Positions 5,708 to 5,823 of a DNA stretch of 5,823 bases are shown one piece after another. The translations under genes and the position numbers were made by a program. The notes beneath the pieces are model-generated. The model had not been told where the DNA came from, searched no databases, and saw nothing but the letters and a program-made list of their open reading frames with translations. Every line of letters starts with the position of its first letter. Position 1 is the first letter of the stretch. This DNA is from Gallionella sp. (GTDB lineage: Bacteria > Pseudomonadota > Gammaproteobacteria > Burkholderiales > Gallionellaceae). The stretch covers positions 1 through 5,823 of the forward strand of contig JARCRR010000042.1 of NCBI GenBank assembly GCA_029850565.1. The letters run 5' to 3'.

Positions 5708-5823
5708 CGCAATTGCTATTGGGTATCGCACCCGAGTGGATACCTTCGCTGGAGAACTTCGTTGCCGGGCGTAATGTGGAACTGCTTTCCGCGTTACGCC
5801 ACGCGCTCACAACATCGCAGGGT
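5704..5823 (+). CDS. hda: DnaA regulatory inactivator Hda, N-terminal 40 codons only
   Basis: The frame starts at the ATG at 5704, overlapping the previous TGA by ATGA, and is open to the right edge. The translated start reads MTQLLLGIAPEWIPSLENF, then VAGRNVELLSALRHAL. This fits the DnaA-like N-terminus of Hda, whose homologues share a QLxL segment, a P-(T/S)-L-(E/D)-N-F block and an N-x-E-L block. Hda is a cytoplasmic AAA+ protein that, bound to the DNA-loaded sliding clamp, stimulates ATP hydrolysis by DnaA and so prevents re-initiation. QLLL at residues 3-6 corresponds to the clamp-binding motif of the family. The AAA+ Walker motifs lie beyond the window. The start has no strong Shine-Dalgarno site, so translation is probably coupled to the transporter gene. 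The main alternative is another short DnaA-like protein, which the gene order makes unlikely. Confidence 0.88.
   Translation, partial: MTQLLLGIAPEWIPSLENFVAGRNVELLSALRHALTTSQG

Noticed and set aside
1..5823. Mobile elements, CRISPR arrays, tRNA/rRNA genes, att sites, strong terminators
   Set aside because: I saw no tandem direct repeats with spacers, no transposase or integrase, no tRNA-like cloverleaf and no GC hairpin followed by a T run. Gaps between genes are too short to hold most of these.

Overview
The window reads as an ordinary, densely coding chromosomal segment of a proteobacterium, most likely a betaproteobacterium. I base this on the protein sequences (PurM, PurN, a DUF3108 pair, a PerM-like AI-2E transporter, Hda) and on this gene neighbourhood, which is typical of Beta-/Gammaproteobacteria. 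A Nitrosomonadales/Gallionellaceae-like host is my guess. Base composition looks moderately GC-rich and even, with no sign of phage, insertion sequences, CRISPR, tRNA or rRNA. Almost every base is in a gene; the only real intergenic gap is about 64 bp.

Minus strand, read from 4584 down to 1: a tightly packed five-gene run. It is purM (AIR synthetase, TTG start), purN (GAR transformylase, GTG start, 5 nt later), a secreted DUF3108 protein (GTG start, 4-nt GTGA overlap), a membrane-anchored DUF3108 protein with a TonB-like N-terminus (GTG start, 4-nt GTGA overlap), and an RsmB/NOP-family RNA m5C methyltransferase (ATG start, 13 nt later). The last gene runs off the left edge. The spacing indicates one transcription unit with translational coupling.

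Plus strand, from 4649 to the right edge: an AI-2E/PerM-family membrane protein, then the first 40 codons of hda, the DnaA-inactivating clamp partner. The two overlap by ATGA. This pair diverges from purM across the short intergenic region, which must hold the 5' control elements of both units. A modest sigma70-like match is visible for the plus-strand unit.

Functionally, the left-going unit joins two purine biosynthesis enzymes to two envelope proteins of unknown function and one RNA modification enzyme. The right-going unit joins a transporter-like protein to a replication-initiation regulator. The most interesting part is the tandem DUF3108 pair: one copy is predicted to be a free periplasmic protein, and the other has its DUF3108 domain where TonB would carry its C-terminal domain, behind a TonB-like transmembrane helix with the Ser-x-x-x-His spacing. 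I see no strong evidence for an entirely new multi-gene system beyond that.
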